Of a stretch of 64,000 nt of DNA, positions 1 to 9,311 are shown piece by piece (position 1 is the first letter of the stretch; the number at the start of each line of letters is the position of its first letter). The position numbers were made by a program, and so were the translations under genes. Below the pieces are notes generated by a model. The model saw nothing but the letters and a program-made list of their open reading frames with translations, had not been told where the DNA came from and made no database searches. Origin of the DNA: Armigeres subalbatus (taxonomy: Eukaryota; Arthropoda; Insecta; Diptera; Culicidae); contig NC_085141.1 in assembly GCF_024139115.2 (NCBI RefSeq), positions 379,574,278-379,638,277 on the forward strand. Reading direction: 5' to 3'.

Positions 1-169
1 GCTCAACAATAGGCGACAAAATTGACCTTTAAATATTTGGCAAAGGCCTATTAAGTTTTTAAAATTTTACGACTGGCGAGAGTCTAAAAGCTGAGATCTA
101 TACAAATTGTATTTGAGTATTTGGACATGTTTTTTGACGAGGTATTTTTATGGCAAAATTTGATGAAAA

Positions 170-192
170 TTAAGGAGACTTTCAGCCCTAGG
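170..192. repeat. Fragment of short poly(A)-tailed retroelement
   Basis: This 23-base stretch repeats the word AAGGAGACTTTCAGCCC followed by TAGG. The same word occurs at 301-325 and 13532-13557. It has no poly(T) side and no clear target duplication, so it is a fragment only. Confidence 0.4.
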
Positions 193-288
193 CAATGTTC
201 GGAATTGTGACATAGGGAGCGGGTCCATTTGGGCAGCACCGCCTATTCCCGTCTGCAACCTTAATAACTCGACCGCGTTCCAGCCAAA

Positions 289-340
289 TTTTTTTTGTCT
301 TTATTAAGGAGACTTTCAGCCCTAGGCTGGCTCGTCTCCG
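289..340 (-). mobile_element. Short 3' end of a poly(A)-tailed retroelement, copy 1
   Basis: A run of eight T leads into CTTTATTAAGGAGACTTTCA and ends at GTCTCCG. Read on the minus strand it is a tiny 3' end with an AATAAAG word just before a poly(A) tail. It is nearly identical to the element at 13517-13573, which has flanking duplications. No TSD is visible here. The parent LINE or SINE is not identified. Confidence 0.55.
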
Positions 341-3008
341 TTAGAGCAGTTATTCTTTAGACTTGTATTGAGATCTAGTGTTCAAACACGTTAGTGGATG
401 TTCTTTTGACTCTCCAGATAAATTACATACGCTTTAGTAAGAAATCCTGCCTTTCAAATGTCATTTTTAATTTTCGTTCTGCTGATTTCTGTGACCTTCT
501 CATGCCTCAGCAAATGGAAACAAATATTTTCATACCATAGTTGCATATGATATCTACAAGATCACGATCATTATTTGAAATGTGATAAAAATGTACCATC
601 GCCACATAATCATATAATGTGTTCGACAGATTATAATATTCTTGATCTAAACATTTCAAAGTACCTTAATTTTGATCTATTTTTATACAATCTCAAATTT
701 TGAGCAAAACATTTCATCGGTCATTCATCCAAAGAGTTTTCTTTAGTTTTACATGAGAATTTGTTTTTATTTTGGCCACTTGCATTTTTTATCAAGCCTT
801 CAAATGACTTCATGTGAGTGTGCACTTCTAAAGCTTTTGAACTCGCTACCCAAATCAATCACAAATTGCTTACAATGGAAAGATCCATTAATTACGTAAT
901 GCAAAAAATTGGTCATTTTTAAACTCCTTCCCCTATGTCACACTTTTTGTATTCCCCCTTTAAGATCGATATGATGTATGGATGTTCCTTTAATGCTTTG
1001 TTGGGAGGTGAATTGAAGTGTTTTATTAGCTATTCTGATGCAAATATCATAGATTTTAGATTTGGTTTTACTCTTTGGGCGATTCTACATAATAGACTCT
1101 GTCTTCTACAAAAGTGTCGATTTTAGAAGTATCCGTCAATTGGAGGTGTCCATCGCTGAGGACCTTCCTCTATTGATTGTACAATGTACGTACATGCATC
1201 CCAAAACAGCTGTAGTATAAAAATATTTCCATAAACAGTGAAGAAAGCTGTCATATTCGTGTCGATTCTCAAAACTGTTAAAAAATAATGCTTGTAGGTA
1301 TGCATTGCCATTTTATGATCTGTGAAAGGCAATCAGTCCCATAGACACACTCGTATGACAACTTTATGATCCAATAATATGATTGTTGTTTATGAGCATT
1401 GTAAAATAAATGGATTCCCGATGCTTTCCATCCCAATTAGAGTTCTACTCATGATCTCAGCTATCATCAGAAAATTGATATAATTTCAATGGAACAGCTG
1501 AACTATTAAAGTTGATCGATTAGCACTGTAGTTGGTTGTAATAAATCATTTTCAAAAAATTTACAAATCCGAAGTTTGTTAAAATTATTACTTGGACAGC
1601 TTTATTCAATGAAGCCACACACCATTAAATTCTTGAAATTTATTCTTCTAACGATTCACCCCTCTACGAAACGTGAATTTGAATGAATTACCCTAATCTC
1701 TCCGCCTAATTCTCCTTCCTCATAAAACAAAGCAAAAAAGGCAAACCCGTCATTTCTAACCCAGGGGCGCTTTCGTGCAAAGTGTCATCCGGCTCATCAC
1801 GAAAGGGATAATACGACAAGTCGTTCAACACAAGTCTACCGTGTAGCGATATCCAGTCGACGGCGGGCGTCGTCACGATCGACAAGGGGCCAGGCAACTC
1901 AGCGAAGCACCGATACCGCTGCTGCTGTGAGCGTGTGATTAAAACTGTTTCCAAGGAAAACTTTAGAGCGAACTCTTTTCAACACGCAAGCGAGCGAACA
2001 TGGTTGAAGAAGCCCTTGTGTGCGTCGTGCGGAGCAAAGATATCCTTTCTGCTCTAATGATGATTATGATGGCCCATATAGAATCGCATGCGGGCGACGA
2101 CGACGTTGCACAGTGACGCTTATCAGTGGAAACGTGGAACAAAGAATCGAAGATGTGTTAAAATTTTGAGCCCCCAATCTAATTTTGGTACAATCCAGCT
2201 ATCCTACAATCAAGCAGCCACTGTGCGCCGACATTGTGGAAGTGTCCCACGTACCAGCCATATCACTTCTCCACGGTGACTCCGCGGGGGAGACTCGACG
2301 ACGGTTCTGACGGAGCGTGTTTTCAAATCACTGTTTTTTTTCCTTCCCAACTCCGGTAATGGTCGTCCTGCTGCTGTTGCTGGTGTACTACTAGGAAGGT
2401 TAGTTGCGCTTCGTGTTTCGTTTTATGCCGTACCATTGCCAACACTCCCCGTCCCACCATTAGGTCGCTTCTTCGTCGCCATCGTCATCATTTGCCAGGA
2501 AAGCACAGTTTTGCAGTTTTTATGGGTCATGCACGTGAATTTTCCGCCGTGTTGGATGATCCGGCTGGATGGGGACGTGGGGTGAGCGATGATTGCAGTG
2601 CGGTGATATTCATAATTAGATAATTTGTTTTTGTTATTTCGTTTAGAGTTCCAGGGGGTGCTACCATGGTCCGCTTCACATGTACCAATCGAGAGTGGCA
2701 GCGACGCCAATGTCGGAAGTGAGGCATTAGCCATTCGGTGCACAACAGCGCGCGCTGGATGGTTTTCGTTGGTTGATTGCATATTTGACAGAGAATTTCG
2801 GCCGAAATGACATCAGGAGGAAGCCCACCCAGAGCCAGTTCCGATGGAACAAGATATTTTCATGAATTTGTCCACATGCAATATGCCGAGGGTGCAGTTG
2901 GGAGCTATAGGCTTGCTACTGGTATACTGCCTGTAATCACATATCTTTCCTATATGAATGGGAAAAGAAAATCATGAGAAAAAATATTTACGCTCTTTTA
3001 GTGTAATG
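341..3008. other. Unassigned AT-rich and mixed sequence
   Basis: I see no repeat structure, zinc-knuckle or RT motif, or convincing long ORF here. The part from about 1990 to 2830 is richer in GC and CpG and has CTGCTGCTGTTGCTG-like triplet runs near 2370, so it could be old host sequence such as a regulatory region. No splice or codon pattern confirms that. Confidence 0.3.
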
Positions 3009-3208
3009 TCTTCAACTGTCTAAGACGATTTCAGTATTTTCCATTTAATTCCATTACGGTTTGTTATCGTTATAGATACGTATATAGACCCTTCGACTTG
3101 AGTCAAGTAGGAGACACTGAAGACGGCCTCACAGTTGAGGTCTGTAAAGATAACAAAACGTAGTGGAATTAAATGGAAAGTACTAAACTCGTCTTAGACA
3201 GTTGAAGA
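3009..3208. repeat. Palindromic copy of a Penelope-like fragment
   Basis: The left arm (3009-3077) and right arm (3140-3208) are reverse complements over about 69 bp with few mismatches. Each begins or ends with TCTTCAACTGTCTAAGACGA or its complement. The centre holds GAGACACTGAAGACGGCC, the core word of the fragments at 18104-18234, 25912-26034 and 62404-62545. Those three copies have only one arm, so this one has been duplicated in inverted orientation. Confidence 0.7.
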
Positions 3209-3655
3209 AAAAATATTATATCTACACACTTTTTTAGTTCAAATATTTTGGTTAGTTCATAAAATTAAGCTGGTCGACTAAACAGGGAGCGGTCTTCCGC
3301 GGTGGGAGTCTCCATCGATAAACTTTGACCGGGTAGCCAACTGTGGCTGTACAGATGTCTAAGAATCCAATTGTTAAGTCGTACTGTTCTCTGGAGTTCC
3401 ATCGCTGCAGCCAGATTGGAAACCCAACTTTAGCGAACAACATCGATCCATAAAACCGAACGAAAAGAGGAGTTTTTCAGAGCGAAGGACTTCCGCAAAA
3501 CACTATTCGGAGCGAAGGATTTGCGCAATGAATTGAAGAACTGATCAGAACGTCAGTCAAACTATGACAATATTCATATCGCATTTAAAAACAAAAAAGA
3601 AAAAAAATCGCACTTTGAGAGCGACAGCTTTCGTATTACTGCTATACAGGACTTG
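3209..3655. other. Unassigned spacer
   Basis: No recognisable coding or repeat signal. A short direct repeat (GAGCGAAGGA(C/T)TT.CGCAA) occurs twice near 3480-3530. Confidence 0.3.
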
Positions 3656-4353
3656 GTCGGTTGGTATCAAGATGAGGAGGCGAGGCTAGCGAGGTAGGGG
3701 ATGAAACGCAGCCATGGGGACTATGGGGAGCGTGGGTACTTACGCCATGGGAAGACCAGGGAGACTCGCACACCTCCGTGGGTGGGACTTATACCAGTGT
3801 TGGGGTGCCCCGAAAGTCCAAGCTGGATCTAGATCTGGTGGTACAGTCCTCCATCCTTGAGGAAGCAAATGAGGACAGATAGTCTAGCGGTAGCTAGGCC
3901 ATCTCGTATGTTTAACGGTATTCCGTAGCTGGAGCGAGGAATGTCAAACATTGGACATCTGAGTTTTCTTTCCTTCGCAGATGTCACAAACGATTCGAAT
4001 TCCGCTGAAATTATGTGAGAATTGGGTGTGCCCGGTGCGGAGGCGGGAGATAACTTACTGGTCCTTGAGACTGGGCATGTCGTTCCAGGGTGCCGTGGAT
4101 CCGTGGACCTTCCGCAATTGAGTGGTTCTGGAAGCAGCCCATTGGTTTTCCCAATCCAGACTGACGATCTTTTTGATATTGTGAAACGGCAGCTTTGGTG
4201 ATCGACTCCAGCCAGAACGTCCGCAGTGACGTTGTCTGGCACCCCACAGTGCCCGGGAATCTAGACGACGGTTGTCGATTGTTGTTCGCTTGCGAGAATG
4301 GTGCCATGAGTGTTTCGGGACGTCACTTTGTAGTGCAGTGATGGCACTGACAG
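3656..4353 (-). pseudogene. LINE ORF2 C-terminal remnant with RNase H, copy 1, distal part
   Basis: Read on the minus strand, the segment from 4353 down continues an RNase H domain. It carries a GHCGVPD-like motif (the conserved His region) near 4230-4250, then a degraded C-terminal tail. The gene order matches copy 2 at 18750-19303. RNase H after the reverse transcriptase is typical of I-, R1- and LOA-group non-LTR elements. Frameshifts break the frame. The upstream half of the domain is at 6206-6780, beyond the inserted element. The clade is an inference. Confidence 0.6.
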
Positions 4354-4519
4354 GGTTGTAGGACAAAAGGTCGAAGGTCAAAAGGTCGAAGGACAAAAGG
4401 TCGAAGGTCAAAAGGTCGAAAGGACAAAAGGTTGAAGGGTCAAAAGGTCGAAGGGACAAAAGGTCGAAAATAAAAAACTGCCTCAAAAGGTCGAAGGACA
4501 AAAGGTCGAAATGAAGAAA

Positions 4520-5705
4520 GACCCTTCTTTTTTCTTCCTTCTTTATTATTTTGTCTCCCTTTTAACCTCTATTTTCTTTCTTCTTTCTATTTCCTTCTTC
4601 CTTCTTACTTCATATGCTTCTTTCCTTCCATTCTTCTTCCTTCATTCTTCTTTCTTACTTCTTTCTTCCTTCCATATTTAATCTTCCTTATTTCATACTT
4701 CTTTTTCTCTCTTTCTTCCTTCTTCCTCCATTCTTTCTTTCTTTTTTCAGTTTTTCAGGAGACAGTTTTTCTTCTTTCTTTCTTTCTTCACTCTTTTTGG
4801 CTTCTTTCTTTCTTCCGTCGTTCTTACTTCTTTTTTCCTTTTTTCTTCCTTCTTTCTCCCTTCTTTTTTACTTCTTTCTTCCTTCTTTCTTCCTTCTTTC
4901 TTCCTTCTTTCTTCCTTTTTTTTCCTTCTTTCTTCCTTTTTACTGCCTTATTTCTCCCTCCTTTGTTTTTTATTTCCCCTATCTACCTTATTTTTTGTTT
5001 CCTTGTGTCTTACTTCCTTCTTCTTTCCTTCTTCTATTTTCCTTCTAATTTTTTTCTTCATTCTAATTTCCTTCTTCCTTCTTTTTTTCTTCTTCCTTTC
5101 TTCCGCCTTTTTTATTTTTGTTTCTTCTTTTTTTCTACCTTCTTTCTTACTTATTTCTTTCTTTCGTCTTTCTTCATTCTTTTTCCTCCGTTTTTCCTTC
5201 TTACTTCTTTTTTCCTTATTTTTTCCTCTTTTATTCCTTCTTTCTTCTTTCTTTCTTAATTCTTTCTTCTTGTTTCCTTTCTTTCTGCTTGTTTTTTTTT
5301 TTATTTCTTGCTTCTTTTTCCCTTCTTCAATAATTTATTCTTTTTTGCTTCTCTCTTCCTTGTTTATTTTCATCCTTCTCCATCCTTTCTTTTTTCCTTC
5401 TTCTATTCTTCCTTCTTTCTTCTTCATTTCTTCCTTCTTTCTGTCTTCTTTTTCTCCTTTTTCTTACTTCTTTCTTACTTATTTCTTTCTCCTTTGTTCC
5501 TTATTTGTTTTCTATTTTTCCATTCCCTGTTAATTGCTTCTTTCTTTTTTGCATCCTTGTGTCTTCTCTCCTTCTTGATTCTTCCTTCGTCCTTCTTTTT
5601 TCCTTCTTCCATTCTCCTTCTTCTCTCTTTCTTTTATGTTCTTTTTTCTTCCTTTGTTCTATTTTTTCATATCTTACCGTTTATTTTTCCTGCCTCCTTC
5701 TTTCT
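4520..5705. repeat. Polypyrimidine tract (TTCC/TTTC-rich)
   Basis: About 1.2 kb made almost only of C and T on the plus strand, built from TTCTTCC-type words. It gives long open frames rich in Phe, Leu and Ser in all plus frames; these are compositional and not genes. Long mirror-like pyrimidine tracts can form intramolecular triplexes. Confidence 0.85.
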
Positions 5706-5975
5706 ATCTTTTCACTTCTCATTTTTATCACATTTCTCACTTGTCACTTTCTACTTCTCATTTCTTCCTTTTTACTTCTCACTTCTCACTACCCACTTCT
5801 CACTTCTCACTCACTACTCACTGTTCACTTCTCACTTTTCACTACTCACTATTCACTATTCACTTTTCACTTCTCACTACTCACTTCTCACTTCTCATTT
5901 CTCACTTCTCACTTTTCACTTCTCATTTACCTATGCTCATTACTCTTTTCTTACGTCTCTCTTTTCACTACTTAT
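5706..5975. repeat. CACTTCTCAC short tandem array
   Basis: A run of 10-bp-like units (CACTTCTCAC, ACTACTCACT and similar), clearest from 5770 to 5935, between the polypyrimidine tract and the right arm. The same array is in the sister element at 51358-51530. Its complement is in the unrelated-looking fold-back element at 35757-35910. Confidence 0.75.
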
Positions 5976-6205
5976 TCCTTGTCTTTTTGTCCTTTCGACC
6001 TTTTGTCCTTCGACCTTTTGACCTTCGAAATTATGATACAAATTCGACCTTTTGACCCTTCGACCTTTCGTCCATTCGACCTTTTAACCCTTCGACCTTT
6101 TAACCCTTCGACCTTTTGACCCTTCGACCTTTTGTCCTTTCGACCTTTTGTCCTTCGATCTTTTGACCTTCGACCTTCTGACCTTCGACCTTTTGACACA
6201 GATTC

Positions 6206-6780
6206 CACTGGTAGAATCAGTCAGAACTAGGACCGATTTGTCGGAGGGGGTAGTAGCGGCCATCAATAGAGCTGTGGTTTCCGCCGAGAAGACGCTGCAT
6301 TGTGCAGGAAGGCTGTCCGAGTGGCCCTGTCGTTCGTCCTATGCGGTCTTGATAAAGTTTTAACAAGATTGATCGTTGATTTACCGCCGACTTTGGAAAT
6401 CAGGGACGAAGGTCAGTTCTCGGGGCATGAAAACTCCGAGGACCATGACGTGACTAGGGCCGGATAGAGGGTGCCGTCCATTGCACACATGCCCGCGGAT
6501 GCCTTTTCTGGCCGACATTTCTACCCGACGCGCTTCATCCATCTAACAACGGAGTGCCTTTCGTCCTGGCACTGGTTTGCGGGATGCAGACAACGGCGGC
6601 ATCAAGGATGGTTTGGGTGAAGCTGGGAAGGGTTGTGGGCGTATGTTGTTAAACTGTGCGTCGGAGGTGTCTCACAGGCGGCGGCATCGTAGCGCCTCCG
6701 AGTGATGGAACTTCCCACCGAAAGAATAGACCGACTGACAGCAGTCACGTCAGTCAGTGGCTGAGTGGCCATTAAAGAAG
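6206..6780 (-). pseudogene. LINE RNase H remnant, copy 1, proximal part
   Basis: On the minus strand the end next to the insertion reads AETTALLMA then SDKSVLVLTDS, matching the second (E) and third (D in TDS) catalytic positions of an RNase H fold. The frame is lost by about 6360 and stops accumulate upstream. It joins 3656-4353 if the 1.85-kb element is removed: LTDSTS there continues into ALQSDVPKH. Confidence 0.6.
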
Positions 6781-6982
6781 GTTTGTGAACCGTGGTTGAG
6801 TGGTACAAGGTGCGCAATCTCAAACTATTCATGTAGGGCGGTATCTCGGGGATCAGTCCATTAATCATTCCAGGCCGGGTGGTGTATGAGTGTGTACAAT
6901 TGCCAAAATATTAGCCAATTTTTCACATAGTAGGGTAAATTACTACTTGGGCCTATGGACCCGATTCCCGGCTCACTGATTT

Positions 6983-7244
6983 ATACTGTTTGGAACTTGT
7001 TTTCTGTAATGGTTCTGTTGATGTTCTTCTTTTTCTCCTTCTTCTTCTTCTTCTTCTACTTCTTTTTCTTCTTATTGGCATTACATCCCTCGCTGGGACA
7101 ATGCCACCTCGTTGTTAGGAATAGAAGCTACGAGGTGGCAATGTCCCAGCGAGAGATGTAATGCCAATAAGAAGAAAAAGAAGTAGAAGAAGAAGAAGAA
7201 GAACATCAACAGAACCATTATATAAAACAAGTTCCAAACAGTAT
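6983..7244. repeat. Large near-perfect palindrome containing a SINE tail
   Basis: The left arm (6983-7112) and right arm (7130-7244) are reverse complements apart from a ~9-base indel, with a 17-base centre. Each arm holds a SINE 3' end (ATTGGCATTACATCCC), its GAA-rich tail and about 45 bp of flank (from GTTTGGAACTTGTTTT-like sequence inward). Because the flank is duplicated too, the event was at the DNA level. Confidence 0.85.
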
Positions 7245-7264
7245 GGTGGCAATACAGTATTAGT

Positions 7265-7487
7265 TCAGCTTTTCCACAATTATTAGCCGCGAGGTTTCTA
7301 AGCCAAGTTACCATTTTTGCATTTGTATATCATGAGGCTAACACGATAATACTTTTATGCCCAGGGAAGTCGAGACAATTTCCAAACCGAAAATTGCCTA
7401 GACCGGCATTAGGAATCGAATCCAGTCACCCTCAGCATGATCTTGCTTTATAGTCGCCCATCTTACCGCTAGACTAAGGAAGGCCCC
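7265..7487 (-). mobile_element. Feilai-like tRNA-derived SINE, 5' part
   Basis: The minus strand starts GGGGCCTTCCTTAG and holds a degraded pol III A box and a B-box region (GATTCGATTCCTA). It then follows the same path as the intact SINE at 56954-57262 (GTCTCGACTTCCC, then ACTTGGCTTAGAAACCTC). Its 3' end is replaced by the palindrome at 6983-7244. Confidence 0.75.
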
Positions 7488-7650
7488 AGATTTAAGTTTG
7501 ATAATTAAAAAAAAAGTTTCCCATGAATCTTTCCACGTCTTCATGTACCAGAATAAATAAGCAACCACGCAAACCCAATTTTCTGTACCACCCAGTCTCA
7601 CTATTTAAAATGCGATAGTTCCCCACAATAATTAATAACTCTAATGAGAA

Positions 7651-7685
7651 TCAGACCGCATCGTGCTTTCGTGCTGTGCGGTTCT
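7651..7685 (+). promoter_or_regulatory. Internal Inr plus DPE of the LINE
   Basis: The element starts TCAGAC, close to the arthropod initiator TCAKTY (one mismatch). Taking the A at 7653 as +1, GGTTCT falls at +28 to +33 and fits the DPE consensus RGWYVT at every position. Downstream TATA-less promoters of this layout are known in Jockey-type elements, since the transcript must carry its own promoter. Confidence 0.55.
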
Positions 7686-7918
7686 ATCTCTCTTTGCGGA
7701 AGGAAGTTTTTAATACTACCCGAAGCTATTTTAATTTCAACGGTGCTTCTTAGCGCTATTTGTACCCACTGATCCCGTTACGATCTTTGCAAGGACCCGT
7801 GCCTTCGTTTTACGTTGGACCCGTTTGCGGAAGTAAAATTCCGACAAGCGGTGGTAATCCTGCAGGGACACCGTTCTGGGAAAAAACCTCTTAGAAGGTC
7901 ACGTCTCCACGCTCAGCC

Positions 7919-9311
7919 ATGAGCATTAATAAAAACAAGAGGAAGGTCTCTGAATTCTCCACTTCCTTCAAAGAAACAAGGTTTCAAGACCGTCCTGCCA
8001 AAGCGCGGAAAAATAGAAGGAAGCTGGAGAATTCAGATATTCCTTCTAACTCTAATATCGGAAATAATTCTTCTCCAATCGAACTGAGCAATCAGTTCGA
8101 TTTGATTAATGATGAATTGAGCAAATCGAATCTACCTCTAGCCCAGGTGATTCGATTCATGCGAAAAAGCAAAGGATTCCGCCAATTGTGGTATCTGTTG
8201 CCGAGTTTTCTGGCTTCCGGAATGAGATTTTGAGTAACCTTCAGGGGATCAAGGTTTCATTTCAGATTGCTAGGAAGGGTGACTGCCGCGTTTTGCCGGG
8301 AACCTTTGACGATCGCAAACGTCTTCTTCACTATTTAACTGAGAAGCGCCATAAATTCTTCACATACGACGACAAAACTGAGCGATTGTTCAAAGTCGTC
8401 TTGAAAGGTCTCCCCAGTGATGACAAATCACTGGATGAGATTAAAATTGAAATTTCTCAATTACTTGGATTTTCACCAGTCCAAGTAATTAAGATGAAAA
8501 AGAAATCCCATTCTGGAACTTCCCAGAGTGGCATTTCTCAAGAATTTTATTTAGTTCATTTTAACAAAAGTGAACTAAATAATATGAAAAGTTTGGAAAA
8601 GGCCTGTATTATGTCTCATGTCCGTGTTACATGGGAACATTTCCGCAGGCCTGGGGAAACTTCCAAAACCCTACCCAGTGCCGTAAGTGCCAAAAGTGGG
8701 GTCATGGAACCAAACATTGTCACATGGATGCTAAATGCATGATTTGTGGTGGAACCTCTCACGCCAAGGACGCATGTCCTGTGAGAGAAGATTCCAATAA
8801 ATTTAAGTGCGCAAACTGTGGGGCAATCATAAATCCAATTTCTGGGAATGCCCTTCACGCAAAAAGTTTTGAATTCCCGTGCAAAATTGATGACGGAAAT
8901 TCCAATCGGATCCCAGATTCGACGGGTAGAAATTTTTCAAACGCTCAAATTTCGAAACCGGTTACCGGTCGAGCAATTCATACCCACCACAATTCACAAA
9001 CAAATTTTGCCGCTCGTCAACGGGTAGCAAGCACTTCAGTAAATTCCAATTTTTCCAATGTACCTACGTATGCAAACATCGCTGCTGGTAGACCAAATTT
9101 CTCTTCTCAAAATGAGGTTTATACCCATGTCCCAACGGAAAATAACGGTCATGTTGCCGATTCAGGTAGCATGACTGCTTCCGATTTTGATTTTTTAACT
9201 GAACAATTGCATCACATGATTGATGCAATGTTCAAAGCAAATACCATACCAGAAGCTGTTCAGGTTGGTATAAAGTACACACAAAAAAATTGTTATCGGA
9301 CTCCGTTTTAA
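7919..9311 (+). pseudogene. LINE ORF1 (Gag-like nucleic-acid-binding protein), frameshifted
   Basis: The reading frame starts MSINKNKRKV with a basic N-terminus. It shifts near 8190, near 8640 and around 8822. Two CX2CX4HX4C knuckles are intact: CRKCQKWGHGTKHC (8679-8720) and CMICGGTSHAKDAC (8736-8777). A third begins CANCG (8808-8819), but its His and last Cys (NHKSNFWEC) lie in another frame. The frame then returns and ends at TAA 9309-9311, which overlaps the ORF2 start. The known role of such proteins is to coat LINE RNA. Confidence 0.85.

Larger units (their letters stand above)
4354..6205. mobile_element. Array-armed fold-back element with polypyrimidine core, copy 1
   Basis: The left arm (4356-4512) is a tandem array of a 15-17 bp unit, AAGGACAAAAGGTCG and variants. 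The right arm (5982-6200) is the same array in reverse complement. Between them are a polypyrimidine tract and a CACTTCTCAC array. The flanks CACTGACAG (4345-4353) and CACTGGTAG (6206-6214) look like a diverged 8-9 bp target duplication. A second copy lies at 50110-51699 in the same orientation. There is no transposase, so it is non-autonomous. The TSD length would suit a hAT-like mobiliser, which is inference. Confidence 0.75.

Noticed and set aside
4614..6119. Long Phe/Leu/Ser-rich ORFs in plus frames
   Set aside because: They follow from C/T-only sequence; all three plus frames are open and no start, motif or codon pattern favours one.
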